The notes beneath the pieces were generated by a model. That model searched no databases. It worked only from the letters and a program-made list of their open reading frames with translations, and was not told the DNA's origin. A DNA stretch of 64,000 bases from Leuctra nigra (Eukaryota > Arthropoda > Insecta > Plecoptera > Leuctridae): positions 20,957,409-21,021,408 of the forward strand of contig OW203765.1 in the NCBI GenBank assembly GCA_934045905.1, read 5' to 3'. Position 1 is the first letter of the stretch. Each line of letters opens with the position of its first letter. Position numbers and translations under genes: made by a program. Positions 46,650-58,189 of the stretch are shown one piece after another.

Positions 46650-47750
46650 ATACTGTACTGTAAAAACTTTCTGAAAGACTTGATTTTTTTTTGTATTTTT
46701 CATATAGGTCCTACTCATACATAAAAAAAATAATATAAAATAACTCTAAAATTATAATATAGAATGATGGTAAAAATGTTGTTGAAATCTAACTTGGTAT
46801 AGTAATATAGGTTTACAAAATCGAAGAATAAAGAAAGGTTTGAGGTAAAATTTAAAGAACTCACGGAATATTAAAATTGTCAAGGATAAAAAGTCAGTAG
46901 GTAAATTCGTCAGAAACTTTGCAATTAAAATATGTTATGAGACATGAAAAATCGTGTATCAAAAACCATATTAACTCCAAAAAAATGCTAATAGTATCTG
47001 CTATTAAATTAACATGTGCACGCAATGCTGTTTCGAAATTTTACATTGATTCAATATTGTGCAACATGCATTCAAAATTATAATTTGCATTCACTAATTA
47101 ATTCCTTCTGGATCGAATGCTGCATTCGTATTAATTACATAAATAAACATGACATTCGAAACAAAAAATAAAACTGCATGGTGACTGTATTTATTGAAAA
47201 ATAATTAGTTTATTGGTGTTATACCTATGGCGTTTCCTTACAAGTTTTACAATATTTCTGCCGTTAGCCATTCTTGTCATTCACAAAACACCTACTGTTA
47301 AATAATCGTTCCAAAACGTTTAATTTGAAATCATACAAGAAATGTTATGCAAATGTATTGTCATTGAATGACACTGTGATTTGAGTCATTGAAACACACA
47401 ACCTTGGCCTTTGGCAATATTTCGTAAGCTGTTTCGATTTTCCGAGTGTTTGGAATAAAATTCTGTGAATGAATTATCGAAAGCGTGTATAAGTCACCAT
47501 GAACAGGTGCAATGTTATCAACTCTCACTAAGTCTGTTTATATTGGACCAGGTTCGAGACCGGTGGATGTCAATATTGATGTTTTACAGAAAACCGTAAA
47601 TCTTCAAACATTATAACATATCATCAATTTAGAATGGGGTTAATTTTTTTTTAAATTTTTACAAAGAGGAATAGAAACACTTTAAAATCTTATAATTCTA
47701 CCAATTGTATATTTTTATTAGAGTGGGACTTATGTCTTATTAAACTGTTA
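46650..47750. other. Non-coding AT-rich stretch
   Basis: No exon with credible splice sites and coding signal, RNA gene or clear repeat was seen. Confidence 0.5.
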
Positions 47751-47757
47751 AACGTAA

Positions 47758-48059
47758 CAAGTTGGCGCAGGTAGCTATGAACTTCCATTCCGGAGGTCTA
47801 GGTTCGATTCCAATTGACTTTACTGACTGGGACCCTATTTCAGAACTTTTAAATTCCCAATTCTGATGATATTCGATTTAATTCAATGTTAATCCTTATG
47901 GCCGTGACAGGATTCCATCAGAATGGAATTGGGAAAACGTTCTAGAATAGGCCTCCTGGTGATGTTTTTGGTTTCTCTCAGTCGAGAGGCAAATGATGGG
48001 AAGGTTGACTACTAATAGGCCAAGATACCGTCTCCTTCCCACCAACCATCTTATCCATT

Positions 48060-48121
<62 letters not shown>

Positions 48122-48150
48122 TCATCCGTCGTCATTAGCCCAATTAAAAA
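47758..48150 (+). mobile_element. tRNA-derived SINE with nested MITE and (CAT)n tail
   Basis: Head AGGTTCGATTCC B box at about 47801, body GTCGAGAGGCAAATGATGGG and tail CATCCGTCGTCATTAGCC. A MITE (47831-47954) interrupts it at CTGG. The SINE's short ATC run has expanded to about 60 bases of (CAT)n at 48058-48121, which explains a poly-His ORF. Confidence 0.8.
47831..47954. mobile_element. MITE nested in SINE at CTGG
   Basis: Ends GACCCTATTTCAGAACTTTT and the complement of GAGGCCTATTCTAGAACGTT, with CTGG on both sides. Second copy of the 32647 family. Confidence 0.78.
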
Positions 48151-48239
48151 CACCTTAAAAACACTTAAAACTATTATATTTATCAATGTTTCTATAATTA
48201 TCGTAATTCTTAAATTTAAAAAACATACTCTATAAATCT

Positions 48240-50020
48240 AAATATCTTGAATACTAGAATACGGATATTTCTTTGAAAAGAAATCATACATCATAGGTGT
48301 AATACTGAGAGCAATAATACAGAAGATATTTCTTCTATAGTTCTGCCATAAACAAGTCAGTAACAGTAATATTATTATGCAATTACATTCATTCTATTGT
48401 ACCTATCTCTCCTCCAACTGTAATCATATAATATCATTCCGCACGTTTCGATGTCTTGATTAAAGACTGGAGTGTTTGTGAATGGAATCAAGCACGACGT
48501 ATCATGTTGCATATTGCCAATCCAACAGAGATCAAGATTCACACTCTTGCTGTTGCATTCATCGCCCTTTAGGATCACATCACTTACACCTAGACAGATC
48601 AGTCAATACACATAAGTCAGATTGTATATATCTCTAGCGTGAGAGAATACACAAAAATGGTTCAATTTCTAGGAAAATTAAGCGTTTTTACAACTTTAAG
48701 TTGTCAATTGGCCGCTTTAAAGACGTGTTCTAGATTAGTTGAGTTTTTGACAGCTAAAAGCTGAGAAAAGTATACAAATTAATTTAAAAAGTTATGAATT
48801 TTACGTATGGTCGTGTGTTTTATTGTGCCGTAAGGTGTGGGTTATTGCTAATATATTTCCCTGGTGATAAGGGAATAGGGAGAAACAGGTTCAAGTTGGA
48901 CATATGTTTTGACAATATTTTTTTAATTCAGAAAATTCAGCTAAATCAGCTTCATTTTTTTAGATATTTTTTATTTTTTATTTTTCACACAGAAATAAAA
49001 TTATATATTTTGTATTATTTTTTAGTTTTCTAGTTTTATTTTCTATTTTCATGATATAGGTATTTGTACGTCAGTTTATGAAGACATGACCATGTATTTA
49101 TGTATTTATTTATTTATTTATTTATTTCAGACATCTTGCTGATAGTGATAATACTCAGGAGGTAAGGATTGATTTTATTGAATTTTAAAGTCAAAATATT
49201 GGATGTTTCAGGACATTCAGGAATTTTCAGGACAAACACAATCAACATATTATGGAATTCCATTTCTTTAAATTTTATTTTGCATTGAATTTAATATATT
49301 TGGTTGAAGAGTGAAAATGAATGACAATAATGGGTAAACAAAGTAACACTCGAGTGTTAAACTAATTATTCAAATTACTATGGGAATTCTATAATTTAAC
49401 GTTTAAAGTGTATAAACTTAACATTATAATTAAACTAAAACGAAACTAAAACCCAAGGCAGCGTGAGAACTGATACTAATTATTATATAACATTTAATTA
49501 ACCCGAATAATTAGTGGGCCAAAGCAATTTTTTTGTCTTTCAAAGTGAAATGGGGTAACCGTTGAAGCATGTATACTTTTCTGTTCGACTTCATATATAC
49601 GAATATTCTCTTGAACGTATGTTATTTCTCATGTATGTGGATGCTACGGTTAGTTTATGGCGTGGTATTGTGTTTTGAAATCTCGATGGGAATTAACTAT
49701 TGTCTAGTCAAGCTTCGGAGGAAAGATTTGAGATTGGAATCGATAGACGTTGATAACAATCGAAAGAGATTTGATCGGAGAAATTTCGATAGATAAAGGA
49801 AACATTTTCTTCCGTGTGTATATCATTTCAAAGTTACCTTTTACTGGGATGATATAATTAAAGCATTCATATTTCGGAATCATCAAAGAGTAAATTAGAA
49901 AATATAATAATTAAATTTTTTATTTATCTACGGGATAAAAATATTATTAGATTATTTGAAATCTAATTGCTGTGCAAAAGGAGTGGGATTGCAACAAAGG
50001 AGTTGCAAATATCCAAAAGA
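48240..50020. other. Non-coding AT-rich stretch
   Basis: Contains a short (ATTT)n run at about 49098-49128 and a single GAGAGAATACACAAAAATGG motif at 48640. Nothing else could be supported. Confidence 0.5.
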
Positions 50021-50027
50021 AGCGAAA

Positions 50028-50190
50028 GGAGCAAGTTGGCTCTGGGTACATCTATGGACTTGCACTCCGGTGGTTCTGGTTCGATTCTCTCCTCCGTCCT
50101 TCCGTTACTCAGATTATTTCATGATTTCATTAGGTCGAGAGGTAAATGCCGAGATGCCCCACAAATAGATGACAGTGCGGCGCAAAAGAG
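50028..50190 (+). mobile_element. Degenerate SINE copy
   Basis: CAAGTTGGCTCTGGGTACAT, CTTGCACTCCGGTGGTTCTGG and GGTTCGATTCTC match the SINE head. GTCGAGAGGTAAATGCCGAG matches the body. The tail is truncated near GACAGTGCGGCG. Confidence 0.65.
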
Positions 50191-50799
50191 TTGATAAAAT
50201 ATAACATCAGCCACCCACGCATTTTACTTTTCATAAATCCGTTTTTCTTCGAACTAACGCTGAATTAAAACGTATTTTGATTCAGGGCCGGTATTTTCAA
50301 AATTAAGTTATGATGGATTAACGAAATATTGGACTAAATTGGGGCACATTAAAAAATTTCAAAATTATTGAAACAGTAGAATTTAATCAAAAAGTGTGTT
50401 AATCCAGCACAATTTAGCTTCCTTAAGGATTCAAACACGCATATTTATGTAAAATTGCATATTTCCATTTTATACCATACCGAAATATAATATATATTAT
50501 TGTGTTTTGTTTTGATTTGTTTATATAAATTAATACAAACCTTACCATAAATTGATTATTTTCCAAGTGCTCAAAGCGCATAAATTCAAAAGATTAGTGC
50601 ATTCAAACGGAAGAAAGGGAAATGAAATAAAACAAAAGGAAGCAACGCAGCTACAAAGAGAGAGAGGGGGGGGGGGGGGAAGAGGGAGAGGAGAATACCT
50701 CATCATTGGAAGATGTTTGCCCGACGGTGAAAGTTTTCTCTCGACCGGTAAAGCAAACTCTCCCTGACTATAGACTCGTGTCTAGTTAGTTGGGCTAGT

Positions 50800-50945
50800 A
50801 CATATCGGTCAGTTGGGCACTGGGTACTCGCTAGCTAGTACAAGTTTTCACTCTTTATTCACGTGCGTGGGAAACAGTGCGACAGTGCGACAGTGCGTGT
50901 GCCGGCTAGGGAGATACAGTGAGATTCAAATTATAACGTTTTTGT
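50800..50945 (+). promoter_or_regulatory. Candidate transcription start / 5' leader of the secreted polyQ gene
   Basis: ATCGGTCAGTTGGGC contains the arthropod-type initiator TCAGT. It is followed by a GC-richer 130-base leader with a GTGCGACA repeat. It stands out in AT-rich DNA about 1 kb upstream of a plus-strand coding start. Inference only. Confidence 0.3.
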
Positions 50946-51828
50946 GACCCGGGTTATTTAAAAAAAAATGTTTTTTTATAATACTATAACGACATTTTAT
51001 ATTTTTTGTTTGTTTTACCCTTGGATTCTATTTTAAATTACTTTACCTGAAATACTATTGGCAAAAAATAATAAAAGATAATATAAATATAATTAGTTTA
51101 TTATTTTTTTCTCCGAATAATTTCATATTAATTATTTTCTTGTCTAAAGAGACTGATAATACAGTCTGAAGGAATAGCTCATAAACTATGAACGCTATAA
51201 TATACAAATTTTGTGAATTTACCTTTTGATACAAACTGAAAATATTTTGTGTACTTATGCATATTTACACATTTTTCGAATTGAAATAGATCGGGATATT
51301 GCAAGTGAGAAATTGAGAAATCCCTTCCATGATTTGTGCTTATTTGTTTTGCAATAATAGATTTACAATCGAGATAGCAATGTAGTACAATTTTATACCC
51401 CCCATAGAAAGTACATGATAATTTGACTCTAGTTTATATTGTTATGTAGTATTTCCTATTATTTCTTAACCAATGCATTATTCATTTAATATCATATTTA
51501 TAATAACCAAAATGCAAATTTCTTGAATTCAATATACCTAGTACTTTTTCTTTAAAATACAACTGAAATTCGTACATTCGGAGCATGACAATATGAATAA
51601 TATCTTCCTAATATAAACTTGCTGGGTCATAAAAACACTTCTTCCTAACCGCAAATATGTTGTCAATTACCTTGTGTATAATTACAGATAATTAGCAATC
51701 ACCGTTCGACATTTATCTTAATGACACTTTGAATCGCTCGAAAAGGGACAATAAACAATTATCATTCCTGTAGAATAGACTAAATGGTGTGAAGTGATCA
51801 AACGAAGAATTGCCAGTTGGATTTTAAA

Positions 51829-51851
51829 ATGGAAACAGCACTTTTAAAAAG
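51829..51851 (+). CDS. First coding exon of a secreted protein
   Basis: ATG in a favourable context (TTTTAAAATGG) encodes METALLK and two further bases (AG) before a strong donor GTAAGAG. This phase-2 end fits exactly the one-base start of the exon at 61845 to create Ser, giving a continuous signal peptide across a 10-kb intron. The match of phase, strand and hydrophobic pattern is the evidence; no homologue is recognised. Confidence 0.55.
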
Positions 51852-51859
51852 GTAAGAGT

Positions 51860-53870
51860 TTATAATACTTGATTTGAAGGATGTTAAGTAGATATAAAAA
51901 CTATATCGTGTTTGATTAAATTATATGTTTTGAATTATTATCGTGTAATAATATCTACTTTCTCGATGGGTTTAAAAATAATTTGAACGTGTGGGTTCCG
52001 TGAGTAGGAATGCAATGAATAGACAATAATTATTCCATATATCATTCACACATTAGGCCGAGAAATGACATGCACCAATCAATATAATTGTATTAGTAAT
52101 TATTTTGAATATTTCATCAGCAAATTATTTTATTTGTACAAACATATTTTTCCTTTTTTAATTTTTTATTAATTTTCATATTTGGACACACATTCTGCAT
52201 ACTTAAATGAACTGCCCACCTCGGTTAAATTTTTTTGTGCTGGCTGACACCAATTGGGTCACTGTTCGATGTCACATGGATGAACTTGAAAGAAATTTAT
52301 TTTATTTATCTGTTTGCAAAAAAAACGCGAAAAGTTAATAGCGACATAGTTAATAGCGAAAGGTTAATAAGAGTATTAAAAAACACTTATTTGTCTTTTA
52401 TTGTTTTGTGAATTTTGAAATTTTGACGCTTTCAAATTATATACCATATAACTTTATACATTTATAAATAATTATGAATATTCACAAGCATTTTAATGTT
52501 TGATTAGTTAATTTACCCAGTCGTAATGAATGTGAACAAGAAGATAAAAATAATTTACGTAATTGTAACAATGGTACTAAGATAAAGTAATTAAAATAAG
52601 TAATTATTAATCTACTTAAAACGCAAATTGCATAAAATGGGAAGTGAATGTTCACTTGACTTTTTTTCAATACCCAAGCCTTTCAAATCTAACGAATTCG
52701 GTGCAATAAGTATGCAACAGGTTTTAAGACTCCGCTCTAAAGACAGGGAAAGTAAACAATTCTTAAGCGGGAATTGAACTCGGTTCTCCAAAGAATCAAA
52801 CGAAAAATACGATCGAACATTCTTTTTCTTCATCAAGAGTATTCAAGTTTTTTTTGCACTTTCAGTTTCGTGAAAGTCTATAACCTGGGTGTAACAATGT
52901 AATATTTTGGAGTCATCCGCAAATAAACATCATCAGTAGGCGATTAACCTTCGGAAAGAGGTGGCGAGGAATTTACGACGATCTTGCTTCAGTAATTGTT
53001 TATTGCAGCTTCTGTTTTATTGTAGGTCATTGGTGAAACAAGCAATCATCGTATCAAAGCTTGAAGTAATAATACAGGATATGATGATTTGTTAATAAAT
53101 TAGTTAATTGTAGACGAATCTTGACACGACTTTTGCTTTAACACGGTAGGCGGTCAAGTTGGTTAAATCACTATAATCAGCAAACGATCTCATACCAAGA
53201 GAATGGGGAATGGAATCTACACAAATGGCTCAGATTATTAAGGGATTTATGAGTTTAACGACGTTGATAAAGGTTCACTTTAAAGTCGGGTAACCCGATT
53301 GGAACTTGTAAGCCTTAAAAAGCGCTGAATATGATGAAATAGTGGGAAGGATGGAGAGGAGAAGGATGTAATTTCATACAGATGTGAGACATCCCAGCAT
53401 TTTGTCTTGATCGAAAGAAACATAATGGCATGGTTTTGACATGTCAAGAGATAAAACATTTGAGTGAAACATAGATTTATTACATAATTTACACAAAACG
53501 AAACCATATTTTCTGTAATCCTTGATTTTACATTTTGTATAATTTTCTTGTATACGGTTTACTCAAAATTTACCACAAACAGTCGGATTCAGTTTCTCAC
53601 AAACTGTCCGATGACATGTTAGTTGTCAAAACTGTTCTACTACTGGTTATAGTTGTCAAAACTGTCTTACAACTGGTTATAGTTGTCAAAACTGTCTTAC
53701 AAATGGTCAGAGTAGGCGCAAACTACGCTACGACTTGTTCGGCAGATGCTGTAACGTGGAGATTTGAATGCACGTATAGGAAACTAAGTTTACTTATTCT
53801 CTCAACTATGGTATCAAAAGCTTAATAACGAGGATATTCTTTCACAACATAGAAACACAATGCAAAATAT
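51860..53870. other. Intron of the secreted-protein gene, part 1
   Basis: AT-rich. Contains one GAATGGGGAATGGAATCTACA motif at about 53200 and a threefold ATAGTTGTCAAAACTGT repeat at 53631-53695. No further gene seen. Confidence 0.5.
53631..53705. repeat. Short tandem repeat TTGTCAAAACTGT
   Basis: GTTGTCAAAACTGT(C/T)(C/T)TAC recurs about every 30 bases, three times. Confidence 0.75.
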
Positions 53871-53875
53871 TCAGT

Positions 53876-54107
53876 TTAGGGGCCATATTACCATTAGCTT
53901 AATCTTCAGTTCAGTTAAGCTCCACTTAGGGGGAAATGTGGTGAATTACCTTTATATTGCGGCAAAGCTTAAAAAACTGCAGTTCATGTAGCATGAGGTT
54001 AATTTAAACTGAGGAAATAAGCTCCGGCATTAAATTGCAGTATGGTAATATGAGTTTTCTGAAGTGGAGTTTAAGCTAACTGTAGCTTAGGAATACCGGC
54101 CCTTAGT
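53876..54107. mobile_element. MITE with TTAGGGGCC ends
   Basis: TTAGGGGCCATATTACCATTAGC and the complement CTAAGGGCCGGTATTCCTAAGC are inverted ends. Further inverted pairs TTAAGCTCCACTT/AAGTGGAGTTTAAGC lie inside. Confidence 0.7.
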
Positions 54108-54613
54108 CCGTCAGGTCTGCAATTAAAAATGGTAAAAACGGGCATATCTAATTCGAGTAAAAAAATTTAAATAAAAAAAGTAATGCAATTTTGGTCGACG
54201 CTTGGCAAGTGTTTATATCACAACAAGGTGGCATGTCGCCATTGATTGCCACAAAACATTTGCATGGTCGATCAGTTTCGATCGATTGTTTTTATCAATG
54301 AATTTCATCAATCGATACTCTGTGGCGGCGTTGCACATTGTAATTAACAACTTTGGACGATCCATTGTTAGGTCGATTGTTGGCGAGGGTCGCGGAATAT
54401 GCGTGTCTCCAATGATTTCACACTTCCTTGGTGGAGATTGTTAAGTAATGCAGATAATGCAGGCTCGTAGAAGACGAGACTGACGTTTTCAATCACAATG
54501 TTGAAGTCGTGTTTCGAATAGTTAAATGAAGACATCAAACGTTTTGACTGATGAAGATAGAGAAAAAATATAATTTGAAACAAGATCATAGCTTTAGCGT
54601 TAAGAGTTACATA

Positions 54614-54818
54614 AAGCGCCATTTCCACGCTAAAATTTCCTATAAAATCTTTTATAGAATCTTTTACGGAAATAGAACGTGCTTTATAATAAATGATTTT
54701 ACAAAACCCTTTGACAGAACATTTTACCATCAAGTTGTTTTGTTAACACGGTAAAATTTCATTGAAGAAGGGGTTTATATAAGATTTTATAGGAAATTTT
54801 ACTGTGTAAATGGGACTT
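54614..54818. mobile_element. MITE, AAGYCCCATTTACACRG family
   Basis: AAAGCGCCATTTCCACGCTA and the complement AAGTCCCATTTACACAGTAA, continuing into inverted AAATTTCCTATAAAATCTT. Same family as the element at 61233. Confidence 0.7.
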
Positions 54819-55342
54819 AAAACTGCATGTGTTGTTAAAATTACGACTACTGTTAAAAAATATTTTTTTATAGTAAATATCAACAACGAGTTTAGGGGAT
54901 GTTTAAAAAAGTTAATTTCTTGGAATAATTGCGTTTTTATAGCATTTCAGTTGTAAAGAGTCCACTTTAAAGTCATGTAAACCACTTGATTCGTTTCTTT
55001 TAAATCGTATAAAACTCATAACTCCAGTACAGTACGGAACATTTTGTTCTGTATTTTGTACCCTTCTTTCGTGAACACGTTGTACAAAAAATAGCGGACA
55101 TTTTTATTATTTTTTAAATTTATCTTAATAAAAATATCAGAATTAAGAAAATATAATTAATTACCTAAAGAAATTTGAAATTAATAATTTAAGTACCTAA
55201 CGCTTTTCAAATAATGTCCAATGCGCTTGTTGAACTAGCTAATAAAATAATTTGATATACTTGTAGAATGAGCTTTAAGTAGTAATTAGTTCCCCCAAAA
55301 AGTCTTACCGTTCTGCTTATGAATCAGAAGTCATGATAAAAT

Positions 55343-55430
55343 AAGGCGCGCCCCGCACAAGGCTCGAACCAGGGTCTATAACAAGCCGGAACGTGAAGAA
55401 AGGCCTCCACCGATCATTTAGCATCTAAAA
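55343..55430 (-). mobile_element. tRNA-like SINE head fragment
   Basis: On the minus strand CTGGTTCGAGCCTTG is a B box, and TGATCGGTGGAGG upstream could be an A box. GCGCCCCGCACAAGG resembles a T-arm/acceptor side. No body or tail is seen. Confidence 0.4.
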
Positions 55431-55763
55431 ACAGTGTCATGACAAACCGAGGGAACACAATCATGCTAATCACATACTGTCTATAAAGGAATGCAAGCGG
55501 CATAAATATTCATCATGCAATTATACCATAGGCGGCATTTTTGTCGACAGTGAAAGGTTGGCAATTGAGGCTAGTATAATTCGCATGCCTTCTCAATGTT
55601 CATGACAATGATACAAGGTTTGTCCCTGAACTTGACAAGGTGGTTTACAAGAACTTCGTCCAGAGGGCTCTGGCCATGCACAAAAAGGCGGCCAAGGAAG
55701 TGATTTACAGTGATTAATAACACTTTTCAATAACAGAATAATTTCACTAGACATTCCGATATG

Positions 55764-55995
55764 TTTAACGTCGCACTGCTCTGTATAACTAGTCTCAATG
55801 GTGACGAATGTGATGATCATTGGATGATTGACGGACGAGGATGTAGAAAGGGGGTGGAAATTTGGAAGGAGGGGGTCGTGGATTATTACTTTTAGTCTGG
55901 GAGCTTTTCAAGAATTTGCCTATCGTCTGAGGGACATAAAAATCCTTAGTTGGGAGTTTCGGTGGCGAGAATTAAAACCTGGTTTAGAGCGTTAA
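55764..55995 (-). mobile_element. Degenerate SINE copy
   Basis: TTTAACGTCGCACTGCTCTG (tail), GGGTCGTGGATTATTACTT and CGTCTGAGGGACATAAAAA match the minus-strand SINE. The tRNA head is badly decayed. Confidence 0.7.
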
Positions 55996-56080
55996 TCTAC
56001 TATTATTAATCTAATAAGCGGATACCTTTAATAAATAAAAAAGTATTGGCCACTATTTTTTATACTCCGTTTTTTAAAAT

Positions 56081-56081
<1 letters not shown>

Positions 56082-56112
<31 letters not shown>
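56082..56112. repeat. Poly-G tract
   Basis: About 30 consecutive G residues. It accounts for a poly-Pro reading on the minus strand. Confidence 0.95.
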
Positions 56113-56119
56113 AGGAAGA

Positions 56120-57690
56120 TGTTGTGCCAGAAAAATAGCCAAAATAGACAAAGAAAATAGGAATTCCAAATAGAAAATAGTTTTTTCGCTGTACTGCTGC
56201 AAATTTCATTATAGGACATTTTCTTCCACTGGACGAAAACAGTTCTCATACAACATAGGAAATCGTAATACAACATAAATCGTGAGTCGAGAAAATAGAT
56301 TTTGGTTTTTGGTTTTAAGAAACCAAATAACTAAGTGTTTTTCCTTTGACATTACACCGGTTCAACATCGTCTGGCATTTCGAAAAGAAACTGCGATGGG
56401 AAGCAAGATCATAAAATCCTGAGTGGATTCTTTTCTTATCAATGCATCAATTGTATTTGAGTTCGATAGAAATTGTTCCCGATGAATCGAGGCTAATTCG
56501 ATGTAAATCAAAATGAATGCCGTGCTTGACTATTAGTAATTACAGAATACCTTCTACATCGAACTGAGATTTGCAATTTCCAAGTTCTGTACACAGATTT
56601 GGCTGAACGAAATCGTTTCTTGGACAGCTTCACGGCTATAGAAGTTTAGAAGGAAGTCGTATGTTCAGTTCGCCAAATATATTCGTGACCTTGACATCTA
56701 TGTATCGCCGCGATAGTTTTTAAATTATACGTCACATTTGTATACAACGAGGGATTGGAATACATTTAAAAGGCTCCATTATTAGTATATTTATGTGTTA
56801 TTACAACTTTGAAGTTGTTACAATTCCCTTTAAAGGCAAAAAATCTACATCCGTACGGTTTAAATATTGTTATAATCAATTAAAAAAAAGGTGTAAAATC
56901 AAATATATCTTGGTACAGAGTGCACAGTCATACTCAGTAATTGTTTACAGCCTCATGCTCAAAAGAATTTGCGTCTAAGTACATATTTGCGGATGTCAAC
57001 TGTCCTCAACACCTCAAGACTCTGTACTTAAATCTTTTGGACGGAATTCAGTAGATTCTGCGTACTTGTATCGATAAATCTTGATTTTTTTTTAGAACAA
57101 GTGTGTAAATAGTTATTAAATGGAAATGTTGTCCAACGCACTCCGCAATCTGCATGCAACCTGTAACTCTACTCTAATGCGGTAACATGGTAACACGGTA
57201 GCACGCGCAGACTGAATGAAATAGAATTGATCTGAAACAAGATCCTCGCCAGCTCCTGGCGAGAAATTCAAACATTTTAAAGTGAAAGAAAGAAAGAACC
57301 GTAGGATTTAGATTATCGATTTGGTAAAAAAAAAAGTAGAAAGAAACGCATCGAAAACAAGAGTAGAACAAAAAAACATCTGACTAATTAGCAATTAGTA
57401 GTGCAGGTGAAACCAGGTCTTACGTTACGATACCTTCATTTCTTGGAAAATGATTGTGAAATTGATACCTACATTTAAATCAAACTTTCATAAAATATCA
57501 TATCTTGAAGCCATCGGAAGACAAGATTGCGTAAGATCAAGTGACTAATTGTTTCTGGAGTATTCGATAACGTGGTTCTCGTCAGATTTGAGCGACCAAT
57601 ACTTGGAAGGGTGACGTTTAAGTTAGTTGTTGAGAGACTGGGGTGTATGGGGGTTGTGTAACAATGGTGTGACGACCTCCCTCCACCTGT
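56120..57690. other. Non-coding stretch
   Basis: One CGAGGGATTGGAATACATTTA motif of the GAAGGGGA MITE family at 56747. No gene or RNA supported. Confidence 0.5.
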
Positions 57691-57697
57691 TATAAAC

Positions 57698-57980
57698 GGA
57701 ACAGGTTGGGTGAGTGGTTAACGCTCTGAGCTTGTATTCCGGAGGCCCGGGTTCGATTCCCGCGACCGTCCTTCCTGACTGGGGTTTTTTCGTGGTTTTC
57801 CCTCAGTCGACAGGCAAATGCTGGGAAGGTACCCTACTAATAGGCCACGACCGCATCCTTCCCGCCTTCCATCCTTGCCTACTCTTCCCCATCGTCTCCC
57901 AATCATCCTCATAATCATTCATACGTCTCCATTAGCCTCGCTGCAGAACAGTGCGACGTTAAGCCCCAGACAAAAAAAAT
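57698..57980 (+). mobile_element. tRNA-derived SINE, best full-length copy
   Basis: Head with A box TTGGGTGAGTGGTTAACGC and B box GGGTTCGATTCCCG. The body has GACTGGGGTTTTTTCGTGG, CAGTCGACAGGCAAATGCTG and CTACTAATAGGCCACGACCG. The tail is CAGTGCGACGTTAAGCCCCA plus poly-A. The other copies in the window were recognised by comparison with this one. Confidence 0.92.
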
Positions 57981-58044
57981 CCATCTGTTATCAGTCTCTA
58001 GACTGAGCGGGCTTGGAGGCTCGTGCTGTAAATGTTACACCTGA

Positions 58045-58180
58045 CGGTGTAGGTTTAGCTCAGAGGTAACACTCTGAACTTGCATTCCGGTGGTCCGGGG
58101 TTCGATTCAACTTTCCTGCCTGTTTTTCGGGGAATTCCAAAAGTCGACAGGCAAATGTTGGGAAGAAAGAAAGAGGAGGG
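58045..58180 (+). mobile_element. SINE, 5' half
   Basis: GTAGGTTTAGCTCAGAGGTA, CTTGCATTCCGGTGGTCCGG, GGTTCGATTC and GTCGACAGGCAAATGTTGGG. It breaks off before the tail. Confidence 0.75.
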
Positions 58181-58189
58181 AATTACAAG

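Noticed and set aside
47993..48235. Poly-His ORF
   Set aside because: Created by an expanded (CAT)n tail of a SINE.
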